From Ailanthus altissimus (lineage: Eukaryota; Streptophyta; Magnoliopsida; Sapindales; Simaroubaceae): a stretch of 64,000 bases of DNA. Of the stretch, positions 1-11,336 are shown in pieces. The first letter of the stretch is position 1, and every line of letters starts with the position of its first letter. The position numbers and the translations under genes are program-made. The notes under the pieces are model-generated. The model was not told where the DNA came from and ran no database searches. It was given only the letters and a program-made list of their open reading frames with translations. The stretch lies in contig OX327686.1 in the NCBI GenBank assembly GCA_946807835.1, positions 15,624,001-15,688,000 on the forward strand, written 5' to 3'.

Positions 1-527
1 AGAGATTCTTATTGAGCCTGCTCAGTACTCAGTTCTAACTACATAGCCGTATATCTATACGAGCTTTCACTAAGCTCATAGTCTGTCAAGATTAACCATC
101 TAGACTATTCAGATATAGAAATATACTAATCTATATTAAATAAGGTTTCCACTGATAGACTCGCACCAATAAAAATAGATCAAGAACATTATGTTTGGAA
201 AATATACTTATATAATGATATTTCTTAGCACTATTTACAACTGTTTGCAATATATCATTGCTAGTATACTTTTGGGTCTTTGTTCTATTTAAGACAAGGT
301 TTTAACTCATTAGATATCGTTGACTCTTATAACCCGCTAACTCTTTAGCAGTACTAACTAATAGCAATTATAACTCTCAACATAACTAACTCTTAGCACT
401 AGTCCAAATTCCTTCAAACTAGATTTGAACTCTTTCAGATCATATAATTAGCAATTGAATAAAATATAAATTGCATAAATAAAAGACTTATACAAAATGG
501 GATGGCACGTAAGTACAAATTTCAACA
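1..527 (-). repeat. copia-1 3' LTR, terminal part (runs off the window)
   Basis: This stretch matches about 7130-7662, the end of the LTR on the other side of the same element, including the AGACAAGG region and the closing GGATGGCACGTAAG block. It ends in ..TTCAACA, directly followed by a minus-strand polypurine tract. In a minus-strand element the LTR at the low-coordinate side is the 3' LTR. The rest of it, and the left target-site duplication, lie before position 1. The two copies differ at many positions, so the insertion is not recent. Confidence 0.85.
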
Positions 528-540
528 ACTCCCACTTGCT
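528..540 (-). promoter_or_regulatory. polypurine tract of copia-1
   Basis: On the minus strand this reads AGCAAGTGGGAGT and abuts the LTR end at 527. A purine-rich AAGTGGGAG tract next to the 3' LTR is the usual plus-strand primer of plant copia elements. The same tract occurs at 21128-21141 beside another copia LTR end. Confidence 0.75.
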
Positions 541-1860
541 TTAATGACATTCGTAATAGTATCTAATACCTAACGACTCTACGTGTTTATCAAATACTTT
601 AGGAGTTAAGGCTTTAGTTAGTAGGTTCGCTACATTATCCACATAGTCTACTCTATAAAAGACAACATCTCTCCTAGCCAAGATCTCTAACAATGTGGTA
701 TTTTCTTTTCACATGCTTAGATCCCTGATGTGTTATTGGCTCTTTAGCTTGTGCAATGACTCCATTGTTGTCGTAAAATATTGGGATATGATTTATTAAA
801 CTTAGGACTATTTCAAGCTCAGCGACAAATTTGCGTATCCACACTGCTTCTTTTGTTGCTTCTGAAGTGGTAATATATTCTGCCTTTGTGATAGAATCAG
901 CTGTGGATCCCTGTTTGACACTTTTCCAACTTATAGTGACACCATTAAGAATAAAAACATTCTAGATGTAAACTTTCTATCATCTGGGTCAGACTGAAAG
1001 TTTGAGTCTATGTATCCTCTTACTTGTAAGTCACTGTCTCCATATATAAGAAACTTGTCCTTTGTACCCTTAAGGTATTTTAGGATATGTTTGACCGCCA
1101 TTCAATGGTTTTCACCTGGATCAGACTGATATCGGCTTGTAACACTTACAACCATACTGATATCAGGTTTTGTGCACAGCATGACATACATCAAGCTTTC
1201 AATAGCTGATGTATAAAGGATATTAGACATTATAACCTTTTCATCTTCTATTTGAGGACACATCTTCTTCGAAAGATGAATGTCGTATCTAAAAGGTACA
1301 TTAATTATCTTACAGTTAGTAAAATTATACCTTTCCAAGACATTATCAATGTACGTAGATTGAGAGAGTCTTATCAACTTCCTAGCTCTATCTCTATAAA
1401 GCTTTATGCTCAGTATATGGGAAGCTTCTCCCAAGTCTTTCATGAAGAAATTCTTACTTAGATAAGTTTTTATTAACTGTAACATATCGACATTATTTTT
1501 AATGATCAGTGTGCAATCCGTATAAGGAATTAAAAGGACAATCATGCTTCCATTGACCTTTTTTTACAAACAAGCTTTCTCTTCTTTTTTATGAACCAGA
1601 CCCTCTGATTACCTCATTAAAACGAAGATTTCAGCTTTAGAAAACCTACTTAACTCCATAAATTGACTTCTTCAGTTTGCATACTAGATCAGAAGTCAAT
1701 CTAGATGCAAAACTTTCTGGTTGTTCCATGTATATCTTTTCTTTAATATATCCATTTAAGAATGTTGTTTTAACATCCATTTGCCAAATCTCAAAATCAT
1801 AATATGCAACAATTGCCAATAAAATTTGAATTGACTTAAGCATCGCTACTGGTGCAAAAG
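541..1860 (-). pseudogene. copia-1 pol: reverse transcriptase and RNase H (broken)
   Basis: The minus strand encodes a Ty1/copia reverse transcriptase and RNase H in pieces. The N-terminal RT motif is at 1646-1843 (YDFEIWQMDVKTTFLNGYI). The C-terminal RT part is at 1102-1545 (KDLGEASHILSIKLYRDRA, LSKKMCP, TKPDISM). RNase H remnants run to about 545, ending in a segment like the family's C-terminus (LTKALTPKVFDKHVESLGIR). The RT catalytic YVDD box has decayed: the aligned segment reads PYTDC. Several stops and frame changes separate the pieces, so no active enzyme is possible. In a working element this domain would copy the genomic RNA into DNA in the virus-like particle. Confidence 0.85.
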
Positions 1861-2062
1861 TTTCCTCATAATTGATCCCAGATCGTTGAGTATAACCTAT
1901 TGCTACTAGTCGGGCTTTAAAGGTCTCTACCTTTCCATCGATCGCATGCTTTCGCTTGTAAACTTATTTACAACAAATAGGAACTATTCCTTGGAGAAGT
2001 TTAACCAAGTCCCAGACTTGATTGTAATGCATTGATTCAATTTATAATTTCATGGTATCATG

Positions 2063-3240
2063 TCATTTTTTAAATTCAATATCTAATATTGCCTGTCTGT
2101 AGGTTAAAGTATCATTTTCTTGAAGTAAGAAAACCTTATGGACACCTTCAGGTATCATACCATACCTTTCAGATGGCCTTGATATCTTTTGTGACTTACG
2201 TGGAGGTAAAAGGTATTCTGCTTGTTTTAGCTTATTATTCCATTGTTGGTTCAATTTTATTATGATTGACTTCATCAAGTTCAATCTTTCTATAATCCTT
2301 ATGATCCATGAGAAACTCTTTCTCTAAGAAGGTAGCATAACAGGAGATGAGCACATTTTGCTCTCCTGAATCATAGAATAAGTATCTCATTGAATTCTTG
2401 GGATAACCAATGAACCGATACTTGTACCATTGAGTGCAAGTTTATCCTGTTGTGTAACTTTTACATAAGCAGGACAACCATAAATCTTAGAATATTTAAG
2501 ACTCGGATTCCTTCTAGTCCATATCTGATAGGGAGTGGAGGGAACCACTATAAATGAAATTCTGTTCAAAATATGAGCAGCAGTTTCTAGAGCATATCTC
2601 CACAGATATTCCGAAAGATTAGTGAAGCTCATCATAGACTAAACAATATCTAATAGAGTCTGATTCCTCTTTTTCAAAATGCCATTGTGTTGTAGAGTAG
2701 CTAGAGTACTAAATTGAGCGAGAATCCTATTCTCCTTTAAATAGTTCATGAATTCACTGCTCATGTACTTTTTGCCTCAATCTAATCGAAGATATTAACG
2801 TATAAGCAAACTTGTTTCTCTACTTCGAGTCAAAATTATTTGAACTTTTCAAAGGTTTTCGACTTGTGTTTTGTAAGAAACACATATTCATATCATGACA
2901 AATCATCGATAAAGATTATAAAGTATCAAAATCCACCTATCACAACATGATTTATTAGACCATATACATCACTATGTATAAGTTTCAATAAATCAGTGGC
3001 ACGGTGTCTAACACCAATAAAAGGGGATTTAATCATCTTTCCTTGAATATAAGATTCATAAACTATATAAGGTTCTATTGTCAGATCAGATATCTGACCA
3101 TCTTTAACCAGACGGGACAGACGTCTAATACCTATATGACCCAATCTCATATGCCACAATTCTGTCTCATTTAAAGTTCTCAAACTACTAGAAGCGTTAC
3201 CTATAAATTCATAACATTTCGAATTGTTTCCAATATATAG
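2063..3240 (-). pseudogene. copia-1 pol: integrase (broken)
   Basis: The GAG-pre-integrase and zinc-finger region is at 2926-3183 (ELWHMRLGHIGIRRLSRL). The two histidines are kept, but the cysteines expected near YESYIQGKM have been lost. The C-terminal part of the catalytic core and following region are at 2387-2635 (YALETAAHILNRI, then KIYGCPAYVK). The variable linker towards RT lies at 2063-2284. Between 2640 and 2925 the core is interrupted by stops. The order integrase then RT along the minus strand identifies Ty1/copia rather than Ty3/gypsy. Confidence 0.82.
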
Positions 3241-3720
3241 TACTCATTAATTAACTGACATTTAATTAATAAAATATTATGTATGTAATAGAAATATATG
3301 GAACGGTTCTGTATATACATATGATAACCTTCATTGTCAAGTACAGGAAGGGATACAATCTGTCTCAAAATATAAGGTACAAACAGACAGTTATGCAGTA
3401 CAAGTGTTCTGTTACAAAAGAGAAGTAAATTAAAGTGTCCTACAGCTTCAACCTGAAGGAAATCACCATTTCCAACACGAAGCTAAACTTATCCTAGCTG
3501 CAACCATCTAATTTTCCTCAGACCCTGTAACACACTACAGATGTGAAAAGGAGATATGGTATCTAATACCCAATTATAACTAGCATTATATGCTAAATAA
3601 ATGTCAATAATAGGCAAACATATACCAGAAGGGTTCTTTCTAATAGTGGCAAGGTACTTTGGTCAGTTCTTTTTATAGTGCCCATCCTCACCATAGTGGA
3701 AACACTTTTCTTTTACTTTA
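3241..3720 (-). pseudogene. copia-1 protease and gag zinc-knuckle remnant
   Basis: Minus-strand reading gives a decayed aspartic protease: the active-site segment reads WVLDTISPFHIC, with D and T kept but the following G replaced by I. A LRVGNGDFLQVEAVGHF segment typical of copia proteases follows. Just before it, at about 3665-3715, lies a zinc knuckle reading CFHYGEDGHYKKN, in which the second and last cysteines of the CCHC pattern are missing. Stops break the frame. Confidence 0.7.
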
Positions 3721-4459
3721 TATTTATTTTGTGGATTGGATATGGGTCACTTTTGAGGACCCACATTGGGTGTCTTCTTCTTTTTCTTCCCTCTAGGCTT
3801 CTTAAAAGTATTTGGGAAAGAAGATGAAGCACCCTGAACAAAGAGGGTTAAACCCATTTTGTTCATGTCCTTATGTGTTGTCTTTAGCATGTTGTGAAGA
3901 TCAGCATAAGTATGGGTCATTCCTTGCATATTAAAGTTCATTATGAATTGTGTAATAGACCCCAAATGTGACTAGAGAATCAGACTATTCCCTAGTAAAT
4001 TTTTCAACGTAATATCCATAGTCTCCAACCTCTCGATGATGAGATCATCTTGAGGATATGGGCACTAACAGGACTGTCCTCAGTAAATGTACATTGAAAG
4101 AGTGATTTAGCAACTCGATAAATCTCAACTTTAGGTTGGTCACCAAATAGCTCATTTAGATAGAGCATTATACCACTAGCATCGTCCATATTGACATGTT
4201 TTCTCTGTAGATCTGTAAACATAGAGGCAAGGATATAGAATTTAAAATTTAAATCATCATCCACCAATTTATGATAAGTCACCATTTCTTCAGGGGTGGC
4301 ATCATTAGAAACGCCTCTGGGTTTGCGCTAACTAATTATATATCCAAGTTTCTCAGAATTTAGAACTATTTTGAGATTCATGAGCCAATCAGAATAGTTA
4401 TCATCACTTTTAAGTTGATTAGCATCAAGTATGCATGTCAACGAGTTAGATGAAGCCAT
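3721..4459 (-). pseudogene. copia-1 gag (broken)
   Basis: The coding start is chosen at 4459, where minus-strand ATG opens MASSNSLTCILDANQLKSD, followed by NYSDWLMNLKIVLNSEKLGY, the usual N-terminus of plant copia Gag. A stop follows near 4330. The body continues at 4004-4285 (DDDLNFKFYILASMFTDLQ, YLNELFGDQPK) and again at 3747-3965 in another frame, before the zinc knuckle. Gag would form the particle shell. At least one internal stop and one frameshift make this a pseudogene. Confidence 0.82.
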
Positions 4460-5556
4460 TGTTTCTTCACAATATAAAATAAAAGATGTTAGCAAAAAAT
4501 ATTTTAATTGCTAATAACAAATATTTTAGATCATGGATATAACATTTATAGATTTTTAATCTAAATATGTTATTCCACTGCTATAAATAATCCCCATAAT
4601 TTCTCAAAAGGGAGAACAACAATTTAAACTCTTTTAGACTATAACACAAGATTAGACCCTATTGATATTTTACTCCGGCCGCACACTTTAGCAATCTAGG
4701 CTTTTGTAAAACCCAAAAGGTAGACAATTATTTATCAATTGTATCTCATGCAACTCCTACTTCTAATCCTAAATACACCTTATCCGCACACTTTAGTGAT
4801 CTAGGGTAAGTATATTCTAAATTAACTTGTCAATAATTAAATATATGCTATCGATACTACTCGCACACTTTAGCGATTTAGGGCAATACTTTCGCATATA
4901 TTTTTCTTATCTCATGTTTAATCGGTATAGTCTAAATCACACTGACCAAATCCCTCACACTTTAGCGATATTGAAAAAAGACTGAAGTGACTTATCTAAT
5001 ACCGTATTGACAAGACAGATTACCATATAACATTATCTCCTAATGAAACACTTTCAATCTGATTAAGAGAGATTTATATACTTTGTTTGCATCTCATAAA
5101 GTGTGATTCTAAATCGTACATTTATTTTATACAAGCACAACTAACTTTCACCAGTAGGGCTCCCCATTATAGTTTCTAGCACAAATAAACAAGCCACTGT
5201 TCATTTTGCAATTATTATAACAATTATAAACTGCATGAATAATAAATAATAAATGTTTTAAAACAATTTAAAAATAATAATCGGAATAATTTAGCATAAT
5301 TACAACTTTTCTTAGGTTCCCGATATTGCGATGCTAAAGGCCCAGCCTCTAGTATTATAGTTCCAACCTTCACAGTGCTACGGTGCTAAGGTCTCTACCT
5401 TGGCACCACAGCGCTAAGCTTCTAGCATTATGTGGTGAGTGCTGTTGTGCTGGAGCCTGGACAGCCCCAGCACCACAGCGTAGAGTAACACCGTCGAGAC
5501 ATCCTAATTACACTACAGATATTTTGATTAATTACACAAATAGCACACAATCATGC
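4460..5556 (-). other. copia-1 5' leader with four motif copies and a GC-rich box
   Basis: Between the gag start and the primer site lies a leader of about 1.1 kb without a gene. It holds four copies of a motif like CGCACACTTTAGCGATCTAG at 4679-4700, 4784-4806, 4860-4883 and 4952-4973. Homologous motif sets occur at equivalent places in copia-2 and copia-3. At about 5330-5500 is a region of repeated GTGCTACGGTGCT and CACCACAGCGCT words, a decayed form of the GC-rich box described in the findings. Confidence 0.75.
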
Positions 5557-5569
5557 GCTTCTATACCAA
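5557..5569 (-). promoter_or_regulatory. primer binding site of copia-1 (degenerate)
   Basis: On the plus strand GCTTCTATACCA, whose complement resembles TGGTATCAGAGC, the binding site for the initiator methionine tRNA used by many plant copia elements. It lies 2-3 bases before the LTR start at 5572. The intact form is at 29165-29177. Confidence 0.65.
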
Positions 5570-5571
5570 CT

Positions 5572-7662
5572 TGAAAGTAAGCTATGTGTAGAGTGAGTCT
5601 ATACATTTTATTTTATTAATTTATACAAAACATGCATAAATACATAGCAGAATATTAAACAAACATCTTATTACATTAATGAGATATTAGGGAATTCACC
5701 CTCGAAATGTGCCTTGTGCAGTTCTAGTCGAGGACACAATGGGATCTTTTGAGTTAGAGCAGCAGCCTTGTTACTCATCAGATTATTTTGGTTAATGCTT
5801 ATAAAAGATTTATGTTTCAAACATTCATCCAAAAACTAAATTGTAATTGACATGCAGTTTGGCTATTTATAGCCAAACTGCCTCACTATTATCCGATAAA
5901 GGGATAACAAACGTTGCCCATTTATAAGCATGATAAGGATCAATTTTAATCTTTGTCATGCTTTGCCAAATGATGAATCAAAAGGAGCGAGAGCTAGCCG
6001 TATATTGTTTCAATTGATGTCCTAAAGAGCTTTATATAACAACCAATACATGCTTGAAAACAAGCATGAAAAGCTATCATTTCATTTGCCAAAATGGTGG
6101 CCAAATGATACGTAAATTAGTGGCATTTTGGTGGCCATTACAAGTTTCTCATATTGCTACCTCTTGGCTTTAAATTCATTTTAACAAATGAATTTTGGTT
6201 TACAAAACTCTTATAAGAAAAATATTAATTACACTCTTTTGGCTAATTAAAAAATTAATACTTAATAATTGGACCAATAAAAATATGCCACGTGTTATAC
6301 TTAACAAATTAATGGCATAATATATGGCATCCATTAGAAAAGTTAAAGTGGCAAGTCCAACTTGCCAAAATCCAATGCTTAACATTTAAACCTTATGATC
6401 TCTCCAAAAGACATTAAAATAGTTCTAATTTTTTGAGAAATTCCCATATTAAAATTTTCAATCTAGTGCGCTACCTTAGTACACAATGAGTACACTTTAT
6501 ATAGTGAGACTCTCAAAGTTTGCACCCATTTTGTCTTACAGAACTCTTCCACAAGTCTATAAACACTACCCTACTCACATTATGAAAATAACAATACAAC
6601 ATGTTGAACCATACATGTTAAGGTTAATACATAATTGAATAACCCCTCCTTCATTTATATCCGGGAAGAACGGAGACATAGATCATCACAGTCAAGTCTC
6701 CATATGCTCAACTCTAGAACTTATCTCAAAATTCGTATCACAATGAACAATATCTGCAAACACTTTTGCGATATTGTTTCTTGTTTGTAGATATTATTTC
6801 TTACACATGAAACAATTTATTTTTGGATGTATTACTTATGGCCATAAGATTTTCTGGAACACAATCTTGGAGCATCTAGATATACTACTCACCTATATGA
6901 GATGACAGATCCCATATCTACACACACCAACTCTATGAGCATCGGACCATGAAAGGCCTCTGACATGTGTGGAACCTAAGTATGGTGGACCACTTACAAG
7001 TTCATTGTTGTGCTTAAGTCTCGTGAACCTAAAAATAGAAAGATTCAGCAAAGGAATTAGGGACCACGAATACTACTAAACTCAAAGGATCATCTATTGA
7101 CGGCTTTGTGAGATGTCTATTAGAGATCCTATTTAAGCCTGCTCAGTACTCAATTCTAACTAAATACCCGTATATCTATATGAACTTTTATTGAGCTCAT
7201 GGTCTGCTAAGATTAACCATCTGGAATATCTAAATATAGTACACCAATTTATATTAAATAAGATTTCCACTGACAGACCCACACTAGTAAAAACATATCA
7301 AGAACATAATGCTTGAAAAATATACTTGTATAATGATATTTCTTAGTATTATTTGAAACTATATCATTGCTAGTATACCCTCGAGTCTTTGTCCCATTTC
7401 AGACAAGGCTCTAACTCTTTAGATCTTGCTGACTCTTATAACCTACTAACTCTTAACAATTATAACTCTCAATGTAGCTAACTCTTTGCACTGATCTAAA
7501 CTTCTTCAAACCAGATCTGAACTCTTTCAGATCCTATAGTGTCTGAGATGTTACAAGCATTTTATCATATTTTAAAATATAATTAGTGATTAAATAAAAT
7601 ATAAATTGCATAAATAAAAAATTTATACAAAATAGGATGACACGTAAGCACAAATCCCAGGA
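5572..7662 (-). repeat. copia-1 5' LTR, about 2.1 kb
   Basis: The LTR starts with TGAAAGT just after the primer site and ends in ACACGTAAGCACAAATCCCAG at about 7662, where Tat-type gypsy coding sequence begins abruptly. Its last 530 bases match 1-527. The start matches 13800-14525. On the minus strand CTCACTATATAAAGTG (about 6494-6509) is a probable TATA box, which would place U3 at about 6510-7662 and a long R-U5 at about 5572-6490. Confidence 0.85.
6494..6509 (-). promoter_or_regulatory. probable TATA box of copia-1 LTR
   Basis: The minus strand reads ACTATATAAAGTG. The surrounding block, with ACAATGAGTACACTT on the plus strand, recurs in the other copia LTRs near 12690, 27505 and 33575, where the TATA core is more or less decayed. 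The conserved position in the LTR supports a promoter core. Confidence 0.5.
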
Positions 7663-9523
7663 TAATCCACCTAGACATCAAGTACAGACCAAAAATTACA
7701 ATCAAGGACATGTGTTGGTAGACTTTTTCCTAGAGTACGAGCTTGCCGTATAGGACAACATCCTATCACTGAATTTAGTTGAAGCACCAGAACTATAGCA
7801 AATGTACATAAATGAATCCTCTAATAAGAAAGGAGCAGGAATAAGAATCAAGATTAAAAGCTCAAAAAGACTCATTCTTGAACACACAGTAAGGTTGCTG
7901 TCAACATCATCTAACAACGCGGTGAAATATAAGGAACTAATTGAAGGCTTAATGGTGCTCATAAGTTTATGATTAAGAGATTGTAGGTATACACGGACTT
8001 TGCATTAGTTACTTCCCAATGGAATGGTGACTATACAACCAAGGGAGAGAGGATGAAAAGTTATCCTTCGAAAGCAATGGAAACCGCTCGAAAGTTACAG
8101 GAAGTCATCATTATCAAATACCAATAAGTCAGAATATAGAAGCAAATAGGCTGGAAAAGGAAGCAATAATAATAGACCATAAACTTTATAGAATGGTTCC
8201 ACTTTTTTCCTAAGAAAAGACCGTGATAGAGGACAACGCAACGCCATAAAATATTGAAAAAAATCACTTTATGAAAATCACAGCTTCCATCAACTGGATG
8301 ACCCCTTACATTGATTTTTTACAGGATGAAAAGCTTCTCAATGAGCGAAAGAAAACTGGGAAACTTATAAGTAAGGCTAGAAGATTCACACTATTTGAAG
8401 GCATGTAGTTCAGATGGACAATCTCTAGTGTCTACATATGATGTCTACTCAAAGAACAAGGATAGAAAATACTCAAGGAAGTACTTAAGAAAACGTGCAA
8501 AAACTATTCTAGCAAAAGAGCCCTAGCCCATAAGATCTTAAGATAAGGGTATTATTGACCCACCATGATATTAGAGGCAATAAACTATAAAAAAAAGATA
8601 TGAGAAATGCCAAATCATACCGCACTTATCCACCTCCTAGTAGAGAACCTATATACAATCACCAGTCATAACCCTTCGTTCATTAAGAAATAGATATTGT
8701 GAGACTTTTATCTTTAGCGGCCAGAAAGAAATAATTCATCATTCTAGTAATATATTACTTCATAAAATAGGTCTAAGACAATGACTATAACATTATAACC
8801 ATATCCGAGGTAAAAATATTCTTATAGGCAGACATTATAATTAGATTCGAAATACCACAGGTACTAATCTCAAATAATTGGAAAAAGTTTGTTAGCTTGA
8901 CTGTATTTGCTTTCTACAATAAGTATAAGATCCAACAAAAGTTCTCTTTCCAAAGCTGCCCACAAGGAATTGGACAAGTTGAGATCATTAACAGAACATT
9001 CTTTATAGTTCTAAGGAAGAGATTAAAAAAGAAGAAGAAGAGAAGATGGCTAAAAAAACTACTAGAAGTCCTTTTGGAATGCAATACAGCAAAGAATAAA
9101 TCAATTAAGAGCTCACTATATGCACTAATCTATGGTATAGAAATAGTGTTTTCCATCAAAGCATTCATCCTCACCTTATGAACCAAGTTGGTTAATTTGG
9201 AGCTAGATGAAAAAGTACTTTTCCTAGCGAAAGATCTCCTTAATAAAGCCAGAGGCATCACAATCATCCATGTCTCAGTTTACAAAATGAGATTAAGAAA
9301 AAATGCGACCAAAAAATCAAGAAAGGGGAAATCAACGAATGAGACTTAGTGCTGAGGGAAGCCTTCAATATCACTAAAGAAAATAATGTTGAGACGATAG
9401 ATAAAACTTCAGAAGGACCATTTAAAGTTATCAAGAAGCTAGATCAAAGATAATATCTACTATAAATTATGGAAGAGGAACTCAATGTGGAACATATCTA
9501 AGTTAAAGAGATTTTATGTTTAA
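7663..9523 (+). pseudogene. Tat-type Ty3/gypsy pol end: RNase H and integrase (broken)
   Basis: Plus-strand frames give pieces of a gypsy polyprotein. At about 7770-7990 there is an RNase H-like part (YINESSNKKGAGIRI, then SSNNAVKYKELIEGLMVL). At 8280-8540 is the integrase N-terminal region (INWMTPYIDFLQDEKLL, then ARRFTLFEG). At 8897-9181 is the C-terminal half of the core (FYNKYKIQQKFSFQSCPQG, IGQVEIINRTF). The last recognisable residues, KLKRFYV, are followed by a stop at 9521-9523. RNase H before integrase on the same strand and the sequence type fit the Tat lineage. Many stops are present. The upstream part of pol is cut off by the copia-1 LTR. Confidence 0.78.
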
Positions 9524-9599
9524 ACATTTCCTTTCAATTTCATCTTTGCTATGTAATATAATGAATATGCAATTTTCAATTTCCTTCACTTTATTATTC

Positions 9600-11331
9600 C
9601 ACTCATAAGAGAAAAGAAACTCCTTGGAAGGGTTATTTATCTTCAGATCACCTTTCCATAGAAGCACAAACACATCAAAAGACTTTTCTAGAAGGATCGA
9701 ATACCCATCGATCGCCCTTGTTAGAAAGAAAACACATTAAAAGACTTCCTCAAAAAGTCAAGTGCCCATCAACCACCTTTACTCGAAAGTAAACACATTA
9801 AAAGACTTCCATGGAAGGATCGAGTGCCCATCAGACGCTTTTACCTAAAAGCAAACACATTAAAAGACTTCTCCGAAAGGGTCGAGCACCCACTTACTAT
9901 CCTTTCCCGAAAGCAAACACATTAAAAAAAATTTCTTAGAAAGGTTGAGTGCCTGTAGGCTACCCTTGGCTGGAAACAAACATATCAAGTGACTTCTTCA
10001 AAAGGATGAAGTCTATTACTCAAAAGCAAACATATTAAAAGACTTCTTCAAAAAGGTTGAGTGTCTATAGCCTGCCCTTACCTAGAAGCAATCATATAAG
10101 AGATTTGTTTGAAAGAGTTAAGTGCTTATAGGTCACCCTTATTTAGAAGCAAATATATCAAAAGACTTTCACGGAAGGGTCAAGTGCCTACAAGTTGCTC
10201 TTACCTGGAAGTAGTAAAATTCAAAAAGTCTTCCTCGAAAGGGTTGTGTATCTATGGATTAACCTTTTGTAAAAGTATAGAACCTTAGAAAATATTCCTT
10301 TGAATGTTCATGAATCCCTGAGTAATCCTTCCTTGGAAGCACAGATCATCAGAAATTCTTTCATAAACGATTATAGACTCCAAGGTTACCCTTCCCCAAA
10401 AGCACAAAAATTTAGAAAAGACTTCTTTGAAAGGTCATGTATCTTTCAATCACTATTCCTTAAAAGCACGAGAGTTAAGAAAATCTTCTTAAATAGTTCA
10501 TGGACCCACAAGTGACCATTCTTTAGAAGTAAAAATTGTAAGAAATCCTCCCTTGAAAGATTTGTAGATCCTTAGGTCATCTTTTCTTATAAGGTAAAAC
10601 TTGAGAAAATATTTCTTAGAAGGTTCATAAACCTATGCGCCACCCTTTCTTGGAAGCATAGGCTACTAGAAATAATTTTACCGAAGGTTGTAAGCCAAGG
10701 TCACATTTTCTTGGAAGCACAAAACTTCAAAAAATCTTCATTGAAAGGTTTATAAACATATAGATCACCTTTCTTTGAAAGCACAAATCGTCAAAAATCC
10801 TCTCTCGAAAGATTTATGGACCTCAACCTAAAAGTGTAGAAGTTTAGAAAATCTTTCTTGTAAGGTCCATAAACCTACATGTCACCTTTCTTTAGAGCAC
10901 AAGTTGCTAGAAATCCTTTCACCGAAGGTTCATAGATCTTAAGGTTACCTTTCTCCGGAAGCATAAAACTTAAGAAAATATTCCTTAGAAGATTCGTAGA
11001 CTCATGAGTCACCCCTCCTTAGAAGCATAGATCAAAAGAATTTCTTTCACAGAAAGTTCGTAGACCCTAAGGTCGCCTTTCCTCAGAAGCATTAGAATTT
11101 ACAACCACTTCTTCAAGAGGGTCACGCATCTCTAAATTGCTCATCTTTGGAAACACGAAAGTAAAAAATATCTTCCTCGAAAGATTTGTAGACCTATGGG
11201 TCATCTTTCCTTGGAAGAATAGATTGTTAATAATTCCTTCGTTAAAGGTTTATAGACCCTAAGGTAACCCTTTTTTAGCGCAAAAATTTAGAAAATCCAT
11301 TTTCAAAAGATTTTTAGACCCAAGGTTGCTT
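9600..11331 (+). repeat. Tat element 3' UTR tandem array, about 60-bp units
   Basis: Just after the pol stop, about 25-30 degenerate tandem copies of a unit near 60 bp follow. Early units carry AAACACATTAAAAGACTTCC and GGGTCGAGTGCCCATC. Later units drift to TTTCTTGGAAGCACAAA and GAAAGGTTTATAGACC. Hypervariable tandem repeats in the 3' UTR are a known property of Tat/Ogre elements. The array is cut at 11331 by copia-3 and resumes at 35718-35790 in matching phase. A plus-strand ORF at 10300-10515 lies wholly inside the repeats and is not a gene. Confidence 0.85.
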
Positions 11332-11336
11332 AAAAG
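11332..11336. other. target-site duplication of copia-3, left (AAGGT)
   Basis: AAGGT precedes the LTR start at 11337 and is found again at 35718-35722 after the right LTR. Removing everything between them restores a continuous repeat unit (GACCCAAGGT followed by CACCCTTCC), as in neighbouring units. Confidence 0.8.

Noticed and set aside
6200..6385. 61-aa minus-strand hydrophobic ORF as a membrane protein
   Set aside because: Inside the copia-1 LTR; AT-rich chance frame with no support.
10300..10515. 71-aa plus-strand ORF
   Set aside because: It lies wholly in the tandem array and repeats the same peptide words; chance frame.
9600..11331. CRISPR-like regular array
   Set aside because: Units of about 60 bp are contiguous and degenerate with no alternation of fixed repeat and unique spacer; this is a tandem array in a retrotransposon 3' UTR.
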